Below, piece after piece: positions 18,109 through 26,353 of a DNA stretch of 40,253 nt. The stretch is from the NCBI GenBank assembly GCA_946578345.1, contig CAMOBD010000007.1, positions 1 through 40,253 on the forward strand, read 5' to 3'. Position 1 is the stretch's first letter. Every line of letters starts with the position of its first letter. The position numbers and the translations under genes were made by a program. Below the pieces are notes generated by a model that did not search any database, was not told the origin of the DNA, and was given only the letters and a program-made list of their open reading frames with translations. The DNA comes from an uncultured Clostridium sp. (GTDB lineage: Bacteria > Bacillota > Clostridia > TANB77 > CAG-508).

Positions 18109-18162
18109 GAAACAAAGGGGACGGAGCATTTGTTTCATTTTTGCAACAATAGGGACACACCT
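18109..18162. repeat. Left member of an inverted pair of GGACGGAGC / GGGACACACC repeats
   Basis: It begins GAAACAAAGGGGACGGAGC and ends AGGGACACACCT. The near-identical copy at 18745-18799 is in opposite orientation; the two flank the DUF4190-like gene. Confidence 0.8.
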
Positions 18163-18185
18163 CACACTTTTGATAAATTGACCAT

Positions 18186-18491
18186 TTATCTGTACCAGCT
18201 AGGTATCATGAATAATGATACATCTAATACTTGTAAAAATAAAAATAGTAAAAATGTAATTATAATTGATATAGAGCCTAATATTAGGCCTGTTTTTCCT
18301 AATCCTTTGTCACCTTTCTTTAATGCTATTGAGCCAAATATAATGGCCAATACAGCTGATAATACAGAAATAATAATATAGTAAATAAATACAATTGAAA
18401 TAATACCTAATATTAATGCTGCAATCCCCCAACCGATAGATGCATTATCCTGATTCTTTTGTGGTTCATTATTTTGTACTTCTGTTTCCAT
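18186..18491 (-). CDS. Small membrane protein, DUF4190-like
   Basis: About 101 residues. A polar N-terminus (METEVQNNEPQKN) is followed by two hydrophobic segments: ALILGIISIVFIYYIIISVLS-type (two halves, about 23-50) and LILGSISIIITFLLFLFLQV (about 68-87). Between them is the small loop IFGSIALKKGDKGLGKTGL, a pattern typical of DUF4190 proteins. The function is unknown. ATG 18491 is preferred because AGGAAGGA sits 9 nt upstream; an ATG three codons earlier directly abuts the binding site. The gene is enclosed by an inverted pair of ~55-bp repeats. Confidence 0.7.
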   Translation of the reverse strand: METEVQNNEPQKNQDNASIGWGIAALILGIISIVFIYYIIISVLSAVLAIIFGSIALKKGDKGLGKTGLILGSISIIITFLLFLFLQVLDVSLFMIPSWYR

Positions 18492-18744
18492 TATTCTCAT
18501 TCCTTCCTTGAGGCACAAATTTGGTTAGATGCATCTGTCTCAAAATTTGAAAATAATAGCAATATTTCTATTAATATAAAAAGCTATTTTTTGCACTAAC
18601 CTTCCCCTCTCTGCCAATATTATGCCATGCTTCGTAAAATCTGTCAAGAGCAGTATTATTTTTTTACACTTAGGGACACTCCTATCTGTCAAATTTTTTT
18701 TACACTTTAAGAGTGTCCCCAACTGTAAAGAAAAATTTACAAAA

Positions 18745-18799
18745 AGGTGTGTCCCTTTTGTTTCAAAAATGAAACAAATGCTCCGTCCCCTTTGTTTCA
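18745..18799. repeat. Right member of the inverted repeat pair
   Basis: It begins AGGTGTGTCCC and ends CCCCTTTGTTTCAC, the reverse complement of 18109-18162 with few differences. Further GGGACACTCC and GAGTGTCCCC cores lie just left, at about 18672-18722. Confidence 0.8.
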
Positions 18800-18871
18800 C
18801 CCTTTGTTTCACTTGATTTTATTTTGTATATAATATAAAATAAGTATCATAATAAAATTAGGAGGTGCTGT

Positions 18872-19582
18872 ATGTCTATACATTGTAATGCAAAAAAGGA
18901 AGATATTGAAAAAACTGTTCTTATGCCGGGAGATCCATTAAGAGCCAAATATATTGCTGAGAACTTTTTAGAAAACCCAAGGCTTGTGAACACCGTTCGT
19001 AACATGCTTGCCTATACTGGAACATATAAAGGAAAACCTGTTACTGTGTTTTCTTCTGGAATGGGAATGCCTAGCATGGGAATTTACTCGTATGAGCTTT
19101 TCAAGTTTTATGGCGTTGAGAAGATAATTAGAATAGGCTCTTGTGGTGCATATAGTGAAGATTTAAATTTATTTGATACTATTTTAGTTGACAAAAGTTA
19201 TACTGAAGCAAATTTTGCATACTCTTGGAGTGAGAAAGAAGAGCATATTGCTGAGGCAGATTTGGAACTAAATAATCAGTTAGAAGAAACTGCAAGAAAA
19301 CTAAACATTCCACTTATAAAAGGAAACTCTCTATGTAACGAAGTATTTGATGGATATTTGGATGATATAGATGGATTTATTGCTAGATTTCCAAAAGATT
19401 TGAATATCATCGCGTGTGAAATGGAGGCATTTGCCCTATTTTATATGGCAAAATATTTTAATAAACAGGCTGCTTGCTTGCTTACTGTTGTTGACTCTCA
19501 TTACAAAAATCAAGAAAGTACTTCAGAGGAAAGAGAACGTTCGCTAAATAATATGATAAAGATTGCTTTGGAAAGTGTGTAA
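18872..19582 (+). CDS. deoD: Purine nucleoside phosphorylase, DeoD type
   Basis: A 236-residue hexameric phosphorylase that splits purine (deoxy)nucleosides into base and (deoxy)ribose-1-phosphate. Seen: the N-terminal phosphate-binding stretch VLMPGDPLRAKYIA, the GMGMPSMGIYSYEL segment, RIGSCGAY, and the base-binding region ACEMEAFALF near residue 183. Length is normal. Ribosome binding site TTAGGAGGT lies 5 nt before the ATG. Nothing nearby belongs to the deo pathway, so it appears to be a single-gene unit. Confidence 0.97.
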   Translation: MSIHCNAKKEDIEKTVLMPGDPLRAKYIAENFLENPRLVNTVRNMLAYTGTYKGKPVTVFSSGMGMPSMGIYSYELFKFYGVEKIIRIGSCGAYSEDLNLFDTILVDKSYTEANFAYSWSEKEEHIAEADLELNNQLEETARKLNIPLIKGNSLCNEVFDGYLDDIDGFIARFPKDLNIIACEMEAFALFYMAKYFNKQAACLLTVVDSHYKNQESTSEERERSLNNMIKIALESV

Positions 19583-19620
19583 AAAAAGTATGACTTTTTT
19601 ATTTTTTGTTACTACTTAAA

Positions 19621-19746
19621 GGTTATAATAATTTTAAAGCCCGCGCAGGGAGTTTATAATTAAAATCGGCGAGCGGAGCAGGGAGCTCCGTCGGGACGTA
19701 GTGAGGCGATTTTAATTAAAACTACCGTTAACTATTTTTTATAACC
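19621..19746. repeat. Nested fold-back with a GC-rich core between deoD and mgtA
   Basis: Outer arms are GGTTATAA (19621-19628) and TTATAACC (19739-19746). Inner arms are AATTAAAATCG (19658-19668) and CGATTTTAATT (19707-19717). The 38-nt centre is strikingly GC-rich for this genome and contains GGAGC/GCTCC and CGTC/GACG mini-stems. It lies between convergent genes, so it may also act as a two-way terminator. Confidence 0.8.
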
Positions 19747-22318
19747 ACTCTCCATATTTTTTGATATATTTTCTTTTTATTACTGATGCTAGCAAGCAGT
19801 ATAATACTGGTACTAGTAGAATCATTGTAAAGTATTTTAATGGTATTGGTACTAAGCCAATATAGCTTCCTATAAATGTGAATGGTATTATTATTGCTAC
19901 TATACTTAGGATTATTGATGTTGTATACACTGCTTTTGATGCATTACTTTGTATAAATGGTCTTTTTGATGTTCTTATAACATGCAATCCTACAAGGTTT
20001 GATACTACTCCATATGAGAACCATATTGATTGGAATAGTGCTGCATCTGGCATTCTTAGTCCAAATCCAAACCATAATATTGCAAATATCATTAAGTCAA
20101 ATATTGAGCTTGTTGGTCCCATGTATAGCATAAATCTTTTCAAGCTTTTCATATCCCATACACGTGGTTTTTCTAAATATTCTTTATCTACATTATCATA
20201 TGGTATTGATAATTGTCCCATATCATAAATTAAACTTTGTACTAGTAACTGTATTGGTGTTATTGGGAAAAATGGCAATAGTACACTTGCTATTAGCACA
20301 GATAGAACTTCTCCAAAGTTGAAGCTGACTGCCATTTTTATATATTTCTGCAAGTTTCCAAATGTTTTTCTACCTTCCATCACTCCGTCTGTAAGTACAT
20401 CCAAGTCTTTTTCAAGAAGTATTATATCTGCAGTTTCTTTTGTTATATCAACTGCTGTATCTACAGATATTCCTACTTCTGCATTATGCATTGATGGAGC
20501 ATCATTTATTCCATCACCCATGTATCCTACTACATTTCCAGCATCTTTTAGCACTCGTATAATCCTTGCTTTTTGAATTGGTGAAAGTTTTGCAAATACA
20601 TTTGTCTTTTTCAAGTTTCTTCTTAATGCTGCATCAGATAATTTTTCTACTTTGCTTCCTAATATAATTTTGTCTGTGTTAATATTAACTTTATCGCATA
20701 TTGCTTTTGTTACATATTCATTATCTCCTGTAAGTACAATTACTCTTATTCCATCTCTGTTTAATCTTTCAATTGCTCCTTTTGCACTTTCTTTAGGTGG
20801 GTCTAAAAATCCTATAAATCCTATCAAGACCATTTTTGATTCATCTTTTACAGAAAAATCTTTTACATCTGCAATATCATTTTTCTGTGCAACTGCCACA
20901 ACTCTAAGTCCTTGCTTATTCAAATCTTTTGATATTTTCAAAATATTTTGCTTTATTTCTCTTGTTATTTCAGAAACTTCTCCTTTATAGTCCACCATTG
21001 TGCAAATGCTTAGAATTTCTTCGACTGCTCCTTTTGTAATAAGTTGCTTTTTCTTACCATCTGACACAACTACTGATAATCTTCTTCTAGTAAAGTCAAA
21101 AGGTATCTCATCTACTTTTTCATAGTTTTCTTCTATCCCTTTAAGTTCAGATTTTTTTACTCTTTTAATTACCGCTTCATCTATACTTCCTTCTAATCCT
21201 GTTTGGAAATATGAATTTAAGAATGCATGTTTTAAAACTCTTGTATCTTCTTCTCCTTTTATGTTCAAATACTTCTCTAGTACAATTCTATCTTCTGTAA
21301 GAGTTCCTGTTTTGTCTGTACAAAGAATATTCATAGCACCAAAGCTCTGTATACTGTCCAATTTTTTTACAATAGTTTTCTTCTTAGACATTCTGGTTGC
21401 ACCTTTTGCCAAACAAGATGATAAAATGACTGGCAAAAGAAGTGGTGTAATTCCAATAGCAATAGCAACAGCAAACGTAAATGCTGTAATAGTACCATGT
21501 TTAGCTGCATTAGCAATAAATGTTATAGGAATTAGAACTGCCATAAATCTAATTAAAAGCTTACTAACACTATCAATTCCTTTTTGAAACGCTGTTTTTG
21601 GCTTTTCATCTGTTATAGTATCTGCAATCTTTCCAAAATACGTACTATCGCCTACTTTTATTACAACACCTTTTCCAAATCCACTTACAACATTTGTCCC
21701 CATAAAGCTGATTGTATCTAAATCAGTTATATCTTCTATTTTATCCTTTTGTTCTGACTCAGAAACCTTTTTAACCGAATCACTCTCACCAGTCAAAGAA
21801 GATTGATTAACATACAAATCTCTTGACTCAATAATTCTCAAATCAGCTGGAATTAAGTCACCTGCATTTAACACTACCACATCTCCAACTGTAACCTCAG
21901 AAGATTGTATTTTTGTTTCCTTACTATTTCTTATAACATCAGTTTTAGCAGAAACTAAATTTTTAAGTTTCTCAGCAGCTTTATTGGACCTATACACTTC
22001 AAAAAACTCTAACAAAGTACTCGCAGTAATTAATATAAGAATAACTATAATATTAGCATAATTGGGTGGAGTTGAAAGTATAACATCAGTATAAATAAGA
22101 ACTACCACTATACCTAATAAAATCAAATTAAAAGTGCTGAACAAGCTCTCAAAAAAATAATTATACCACTGCTTCGGCTTCTTTTGTCTCATCATATTTA
22201 ATCCATATTTAGCCAAATTGTTCTTTGCCTCTGCAGAAGAGAGTCCTCTTTTCTTAAAATTATTCTCTTTTAAAAACTCATCAACACTACTTGTACACTC
22301 TTTCTCATACAAATTCAT
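19739..22318 (-). CDS. mgtA: P-type magnesium-importing ATPase (MgtA-like)
   Basis: 859 residues, P3-type ATPase. The N-terminal cation-ATPase domain is followed by TM1-2, the actuator domain with LTGES near residue 174, the phosphorylation motif DKTGTLT near residue 333, and GDGINDAP near residue 606. C-terminal TM segments follow. The overall pattern (NLQKYIKMAVSFNFGEVLSV; FFPITPIQLLVQSLIYDMGQ) is that of MgtA/MgtB Mg2+ importers, usually about 890 residues. The 117 nt upstream are too short for an M-box riboswitch and I see none. The specificity for Mg2+ is inferred from the family. Confidence 0.9.
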   Translation of the reverse strand: MNLYEKECTSSVDEFLKENNFKKRGLSSAEAKNNLAKYGLNMMRQKKPKQWYNYFFESLFSTFNLILLGIVVVLIYTDVILSTPPNYANIIVILILITASTLLEFFEVYRSNKAAEKLKNLVSAKTDVIRNSKETKIQSSEVTVGDVVVLNAGDLIPADLRIIESRDLYVNQSSLTGESDSVKKVSESEQKDKIEDITDLDTISFMGTNVVSGFGKGVVIKVGDSTYFGKIADTITDEKPKTAFQKGIDSVSKLLIRFMAVLIPITFIANAAKHGTITAFTFAVAIAIGITPLLLPVILSSCLAKGATRMSKKKTIVKKLDSIQSFGAMNILCTDKTGTLTEDRIVLEKYLNIKGEEDTRVLKHAFLNSYFQTGLEGSIDEAVIKRVKKSELKGIEENYEKVDEIPFDFTRRRLSVVVSDGKKKQLITKGAVEEILSICTMVDYKGEVSEITREIKQNILKISKDLNKQGLRVVAVAQKNDIADVKDFSVKDESKMVLIGFIGFLDPPKESAKGAIERLNRDGIRVIVLTGDNEYVTKAICDKVNINTDKIILGSKVEKLSDAALRRNLKKTNVFAKLSPIQKARIIRVLKDAGNVVGYMGDGINDAPSMHNAEVGISVDTAVDITKETADIILLEKDLDVLTDGVMEGRKTFGNLQKYIKMAVSFNFGEVLSVLIASVLLPFFPITPIQLLVQSLIYDMGQLSIPYDNVDKEYLEKPRVWDMKSLKRFMLYMGPTSSIFDLMIFAILWFGFGLRMPDAALFQSIWFSYGVVSNLVGLHVIRTSKRPFIQSNASKAVYTTSIILSIVAIIIPFTFIGSYIGLVPIPLKYFTMILLVPVLYCLLASVIKRKYIKKYGEWL

Positions 22319-22435
22319 TCTATTACCTTCTTTCGTTTTCCTTTGAAATTATACCATAATTATTTTATTTATAAACACTATTTATAAAATTTCTTAAATT
22401 TTCTGACACTACTCATATTTTACTAGAGAAGAATT

Positions 22436-23440
22436 TCAACTAAAATACACTATCTTATTATTAGGAAAATATTTTTCTAACAGCTTTCCTATGTGCTCTT
22501 CGCCTTTTTTCCTAAGTTCTTGTTTATATGTGTACTTTCCTTTTCCTCTTCCAGTCATCAAATCTTGGTTATATAAATTTATAGCACTTGGAAACGCCTC
22601 TTCATTAATCTTCCTATGAATAAAACTATATGTCATAAAAATAACCTCAAAAAACACATCTTGTTTTGCTTTTTCTGTTAAATTTTCCTTTAGATATATC
22701 ACCAATTCTTCATATAATTTTTCCCAATTATCCACAAATATTACAGGTGCTATTAATATCCCCACCTTATAACCCTCTTCTTTCAACTTATTTATTGCTT
22801 CAACCCTTTGCTCTAGCCTAGAGGTTCCTATTTCTACTTTTTGTATTACTTCTTTCGGGTTTACACTCATTCTAAAAATTACTCTCTCTTTTCCTTCTAT
22901 ATCTAGCAAATCATCAACCATATCAAATTTTGTTGGAAATGTTATATATCCTTTTTCTGCTTTTTTAAAATTTTCTATTGTCCACTTCAAATTTCCTGTA
23001 ATAGAATTTTCCAATACTAAATCACTATTACTTCCGATTTCAAATACCAACTCTTTTTCACTTTCATTTGCAGTTTTTATAATTTTATCTAACATCTCTT
23101 CTCGATTTACAAATAGTCTCAAATATGCACATTTGTTATAATTGCATACAAGATAGCAATATAAGCACATGGCAGTACATCCTGAAGATGTGTATGGAAC
23201 TAAATAATCAGATATCTTATTGTTAGGAACGAATTTATGTGTTTTCCTTATTCCTATTATCAAATTACGTTTCATCCTAGGAAACTCTTTATTTTCTCTT
23301 TTTCGCATTTCTTCAATATTATTATGATTTTCAATAATAATTTGCGGTACATCTTTATATTTTTCTAGTAGTTCTTTTCCAAGTTCATATTCCTTAGCCT
23401 TTTCTTCATAATATATTGCATCCGGAACAAATTTTCTCAT
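22436..23440 (-). CDS. splB: Spore photoproduct lyase-family radical SAM protein
   Basis: 334 residues. The radical-SAM cluster motif is GCTAMCLYC (C-X3-C-X2-C) near residue 88, followed by a YLVCNYNKCAYLRLFVN stretch like the PYIRVYVN of SplB. This CX3CX2C spacing and the overall length match SplB, which repairs UV-induced spore photoproduct during germination. It supports a spore-forming host. The C-terminal part (EVIFMTYSFIHRKINEEAFP) also fits. It is a single gene; upstream is an AT-rich gap. Confidence 0.88.
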   Translation of the reverse strand: MRKFVPDAIYYEEKAKEYELGKELLEKYKDVPQIIIENHNNIEEMRKRENKEFPRMKRNLIIGIRKTHKFVPNNKISDYLVPYTSSGCTAMCLYCYLVCNYNKCAYLRLFVNREEMLDKIIKTANESEKELVFEIGSNSDLVLENSITGNLKWTIENFKKAEKGYITFPTKFDMVDDLLDIEGKERVIFRMSVNPKEVIQKVEIGTSRLEQRVEAINKLKEEGYKVGILIAPVIFVDNWEKLYEELVIYLKENLTEKAKQDVFFEVIFMTYSFIHRKINEEAFPSAINLYNQDLMTGRGKGKYTYKQELRKKGEEHIGKLLEKYFPNNKIVYFS

Positions 23441-23636
23441 TTATTATCAATCCCTTTCCATTTTCTATTATGTACATTTCTTCTTTATTTATGCTAATAA
23501 CTTGAAGTAGAATATTTTTTTCATTCAGAGAGATGTATCATATTTTTTTAGTTAAACTCTATAATAAAAAATCGAAATTAATAATATACAACGCATAATT
23601 CAATACATACAGCAATAAGAATTATATAAGGAAATT

Positions 23637-23671
23637 TTTGTCGTTTTTAGACCTGTCCCCAAAACGACAAA
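23637..23671. repeat. GACCTGTCCCC-core palindrome upstream of ylbJ
   Basis: Arms TTTGTCGTTTT and AAAACGACAAA around TAGACCTGTCCCC. It belongs to the variable-arm palindrome family and lies 20 nt before the ylbJ ribosome binding site. The rest of 23441-23689 is AT-rich with no gene. Confidence 0.8.
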
Positions 23672-23689
23672 ACGAAAGAGGTAAAGTTT

Positions 23690-24958
23690 ATGAAATTTTT
23701 ATTTTTATCTTTTAGAAGAAATATTCTACCTATAATATTCGTAGTTATAACAATATACCTTGTTATCTTTTCCAAATCAAACCTTACAGCAGCAAAAAAT
23801 GGATTAACACTTTGGGCAACTTGTGTTGTTCCTTCTCTCTTTCCCTTTTTTGTTATTACAAATTTGCTTTCTCATACAAAGGTTGTAAGCTTTACGGGAA
23901 AATTGCTTGATAAATTTATGAGACCTCTTTTTAACGTTCCTGGCATTGGAGGATTTGTTTTTGTTATGGGGCTTATTAGTGGTTATCCTGTTGGTGCAAA
24001 GGTAGTATCTGATTTTAGGCAGGAAGATCTTGTAACTAAAGACGAGGGAGAAAGAATGCTTGCCTTTACAAATAATTCTGGCCCACTTTTTATTATAAGC
24101 AGTGTTGGTATAAGTCTTTTTGGAGATACCACAACTGGGTTGCTACTTCTTTGTACTCATGTACTTGCTTGCATAACTGTGGGAATTATATTAGGTAAAT
24201 TTTCTAAAAAATCTGATGAAGAGTTTAGGGCAAAAATTATTTTTTCTCAAAGAAATAGTACTCATTTTATAGAGAATAGCTTGCACAATAAAACTACTAA
24301 CAGAAATAATAGTGTTTCTAATTTTTCTGCCTCAAAATCTCAAAACGTCACTTTCAAAAATCTTGGAGAAGTATTAGGTAGTAGTATTAATAACAGTATA
24401 TCTACAATCCTAATGATAGGTGGGTTTGTAGTAATCTTTTCTGTTATTATCTCAATATTAAATCAAACTCATGCATTAGATTTTTTAAGCAAATTTTTCA
24501 ATCCTATTCTTGCATTTCTTGGATTTGATTTAAACTTTGCTAAACCTCTCCTTTCTGGAATTTTAGAGCTTACAAATGGCGTTAATCTCATTTCAGGTGT
24601 ACATATTAAGGCAATTTCTCAAAACGTTATACTTTGTGCTTTTTTACTTGGTTTTGGTGGTTTTTCTGTATTACTTCAAGTATTCAGTATTGTCGCTAAA
24701 ACAGATTTATCTATGAAAAAGTATTTTATTGGCAAATTTATGCAAGGTATTTTTGCTGCAATTTATACTTTCCTTGCCCTAAAATTTATACCATTCATTA
24801 ATTTAGATATTATCCAAACATCAAGCACAACTTCTAACAGCTTAGATACACTTACTAATGCTACCAACTCTTTGTACTCATACTTCTATGACCTTGGCAT
24901 TTTCGTAATCGGAGTTATTATAGTTTTCATAATATTGGTTTTATCTAAAAAGATATAA
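23690..24958 (+). CDS. ylbJ: Sporulation integral membrane protein YlbJ
   Basis: 422 residues with about eight hydrophobic segments and the nucleoside-recognition/GATE-type motif. Landmarks are the start FLSFRRNILPIIFVVITIYL, then LWATCVVPSLFPFFVITNLL, GLISGYPVGAKVVSDF and AFTNNSGPLFIISSVG. In Bacillus YlbJ is needed for spore development. A hydrophilic loop of about 50 residues rich in Asn and Ser (about 185-225) divides the two halves. Ribosome binding site AAAGAGGTAAAG. Strong evidence that the organism forms endospores. Confidence 0.92.
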   Translation: MKFLFLSFRRNILPIIFVVITIYLVIFSKSNLTAAKNGLTLWATCVVPSLFPFFVITNLLSHTKVVSFTGKLLDKFMRPLFNVPGIGGFVFVMGLISGYPVGAKVVSDFRQEDLVTKDEGERMLAFTNNSGPLFIISSVGISLFGDTTTGLLLLCTHVLACITVGIILGKFSKKSDEEFRAKIIFSQRNSTHFIENSLHNKTTNRNNSVSNFSASKSQNVTFKNLGEVLGSSINNSISTILMIGGFVVIFSVIISILNQTHALDFLSKFFNPILAFLGFDLNFAKPLLSGILELTNGVNLISGVHIKAISQNVILCAFLLGFGGFSVLLQVFSIVAKTDLSMKKYFIGKFMQGIFAAIYTFLALKFIPFINLDIIQTSSTTSNSLDTLTNATNSLYSYFYDLGIFVIGVIIVFIILVLSKKI

Positions 24959-24959
24959 T

Positions 24960-25127
24960 GTTACTGTTCAGTTAAATGTGCTTTAGATAATTAATCAAAC
25001 TCATTTTTATGCTTTATAGTTCCACGTGGTAGATATATATTTTGTTCGAATGCATGGAGAACACAATATATATCTACCAGCAAGATGGAACGGACTTTAT
25101 TTATCTATTTTTAAATTGAACAGTAAC
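24960..25127. mobile_element. MITE-like element, 168 bp, carrying hairpin copy 2
   Basis: It is bounded by GTTACTGTTCAG and its near-complement TTGAACAGTAAC. The internal 73-nt hairpin is at 25019-25091. The left half aligns (about 80% by eye) with the reverse complement of the right half of the element at 37609-37777. No transposase is inside. The target duplication is unclear because the flanks (TATAAT / ATTATA) extend the inverted repeat. Confidence 0.8.
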
Positions 25128-25232
25128 ATTATAATATTTTTTCATAAAACTATCAAACTAGCATATACATTAAATAGATTTTATTGTATATGAGGTTGAA
25201 TTTAAGTACCTCAGGAAAGGAATGATATACAC

Positions 25233-25463
25233 ATGGATAATACAAACAATTTTTATGGTATGCCACCATTTAATTATGATAATAATTTTGATGCTAATAT
25301 GGGAGAAAATCCTATGTTTAATCCAATGGTACAGTATGAGCAAGCATATATGTATTATAGGTATATGACACAGCAAATGGAATACAAAATCAAATGTAAG
25401 GAATATGATAAGTTGTGTAATATGTCTGGAAAAACTGAGAATGGAAGAAATTCAAGAGAATAA
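25233..25463 (+). CDS. Small Asn/Met/Tyr-rich protein of unknown function
   Basis: 76 residues, not recognised. The first half is rich in Asn, Phe, Met and Pro (NNFYGMPPFNYDNNFDANM), followed by YEQAYMYYRYMTQQMEYKIK and a charged tail with two Cys. ATG 25233 follows AGGAAAGGAATG at a good distance, which supports real translation. The composition recalls small spore-coat-type proteins, and ylbJ is the preceding gene on the same strand, but this is only a suggestion. Confidence 0.6.
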   Translation: MDNTNNFYGMPPFNYDNNFDANMGENPMFNPMVQYEQAYMYYRYMTQQMEYKIKCKEYDKLCNMSGKTENGRNSRE

Positions 25464-25468
25464 AAATA

Positions 25469-25490
25469 AGCAAGCCTTGTAATGCTTGCT
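25469..25490 (-). terminator. Terminator of tRNA-Met
   Basis: On the minus strand AGCAAGC / GCTTGCT stem followed by TATTTTTATT, immediately after the tRNA 3' end. Confidence 0.8.
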
Positions 25491-25495
25491 GTTAC

Positions 25496-25572
25496 TGGTA
25501 GCGAGAAATGGATTCGAACCATCGACCCACTGGGTATGAACCAGTTGCTCTAGCCAACTGAGCTATCTCGCC
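25496..25572 (-). tRNA. tRNA-Met (CAT), elongator type
   Basis: The full cloverleaf can be drawn: acceptor GGCGAGA/TCTCGCT, D-arm AGCTCAGTTGGCTAGAGC, anticodon arm ACTGG-TTCATAC-CCAGT, T-arm GGTTCGAATCC, and an encoded CCA. The G1-U72 pair and normal D-arm indicate elongator Met rather than initiator. A CAT anticodon could in principle be the lysidine-modified Ile tRNA, but the acceptor end resembles elongator Met. Confidence 0.95.
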
Positions 25573-25605
25573 ATGTATTAAATTGTGTCGTACGACGCGA
25601 TTAAC

Positions 25606-25634
25606 ATTATAATAGTTTTTTCGAATTTTGTCAA
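25606..25634 (-). promoter_or_regulatory. tRNA-Met promoter
   Basis: On the minus strand, perfect -35 TTGACA (25629-25634), 17-nt spacer, perfect -10 TATAAT (25606-25611). Confidence 0.85.
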
Positions 25635-25710
25635 GTAATGCACTTGATTTTTCTAGATTTTTTTCATTCTACAATTCACAGCAATATATTCTTAAAAGGA
25701 TATAATAGTA

Positions 25711-25783
25711 GTTCCACGTGGTAGATATATATTTTGTTCGAATGCTTGGAGAACACAATATATATCTACCAGCAAGATGGAAC
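25711..25783 (+). repeat. 73-nt hairpin repeat, copy 3
   Basis: Identical by eye to the hairpin at 37645-37717 (opposite orientation) and one base different from 25019-25091. It lacks the GTTACTGTTCAG outer ends. It sits between the tRNA promoter and the gene at 25846. Confidence 0.9.
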
Positions 25784-25845
25784 GAATTTTTAATAGTTTT
25801 TAACTGTAAATCGAAATTATCTCTTATATTATAAGTATTTTTTCA

Positions 25846-26217
25846 TTACCTAGTTTTATCATCTTCTTGTTCTATTTGTTCAGCATGCTCACTTCTTGTG
25901 CTGTTATTGCTTAATACCTTTGTACTATCAATGTCTTTAACTTTCCATTGTTTTCTTGATAGTTTAGCATTGTTCAACGCTTCTTTTCTATCCCTTTTTA
26001 TACTTTTTCCATACTTTGCATTTACCTTATCATCTACACTCTCTAAGCTTTCAGCCAATTCTTTTTCTGTCTTATTAGAAGAATTTAAATCCAGTTTCTT
26101 TTCATCATCTGCTACTTCATTTTCAGTTTTTACCATGCTCCAAAATGTTATAAAAGGAGCAAAAAGTATTTCTGTAAATTTCTGTTTTACTTCTCCATCT
26201 ATATTTGTTTTACTCAT
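25846..26217 (-). CDS. Hypothetical charged protein
   Basis: 123 residues, not recognised. A short semi-hydrophobic stretch near the start (FTEILFAPFITFWSMVK) is followed by a strongly charged, Lys/Glu/Asp/Ser-rich region predicted to be helical or disordered (KTEKELAESLESVDDKV; RKEALNNAKLSRKQWKVK). ATG 26217 has GAGGTGA 5-6 nt upstream. It lies downstream of rpoD on the same strand, with a 136-nt gap. Confidence 0.6.
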   Translation of the reverse strand: MSKTNIDGEVKQKFTEILFAPFITFWSMVKTENEVADDEKKLDLNSSNKTEKELAESLESVDDKVNAKYGKSIKRDRKEALNNAKLSRKQWKVKDIDSTKVLSNNSTRSEHAEQIEQEDDKTR

Positions 26218-26353
26218 TTTTTCACCTCATTTTTGAGTTTTTATATTATCTTTCTTATAATTTCTAAGTACTAATATTATTTTTATTTCCTATCAAAACT
26301 CAATTTTCAAACTACATATCTATATTAACATAATTTTACAGAAAAATCAAGTC

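Noticed and set aside
18540-18816. Short open frames on both strands around 18540-18816 as genes
   Set aside because: They are built almost entirely from the GGGACACTCC / GTGTGTCCC repeats and have no ribosome binding sites.
22319-22435. Mg2+-sensing M-box riboswitch upstream of the MgtA-like gene
   Set aside because: The gap is only 117 nt, AT-rich, and shows none of the conserved M-box helices.
25496-25572. Initiator tRNA-Met
   Set aside because: The acceptor end (G1-U72) and the anticodon stem ACTGG/CCAGT lack the three G-C pairs of initiator tRNA; it fits elongator tRNA-Met.
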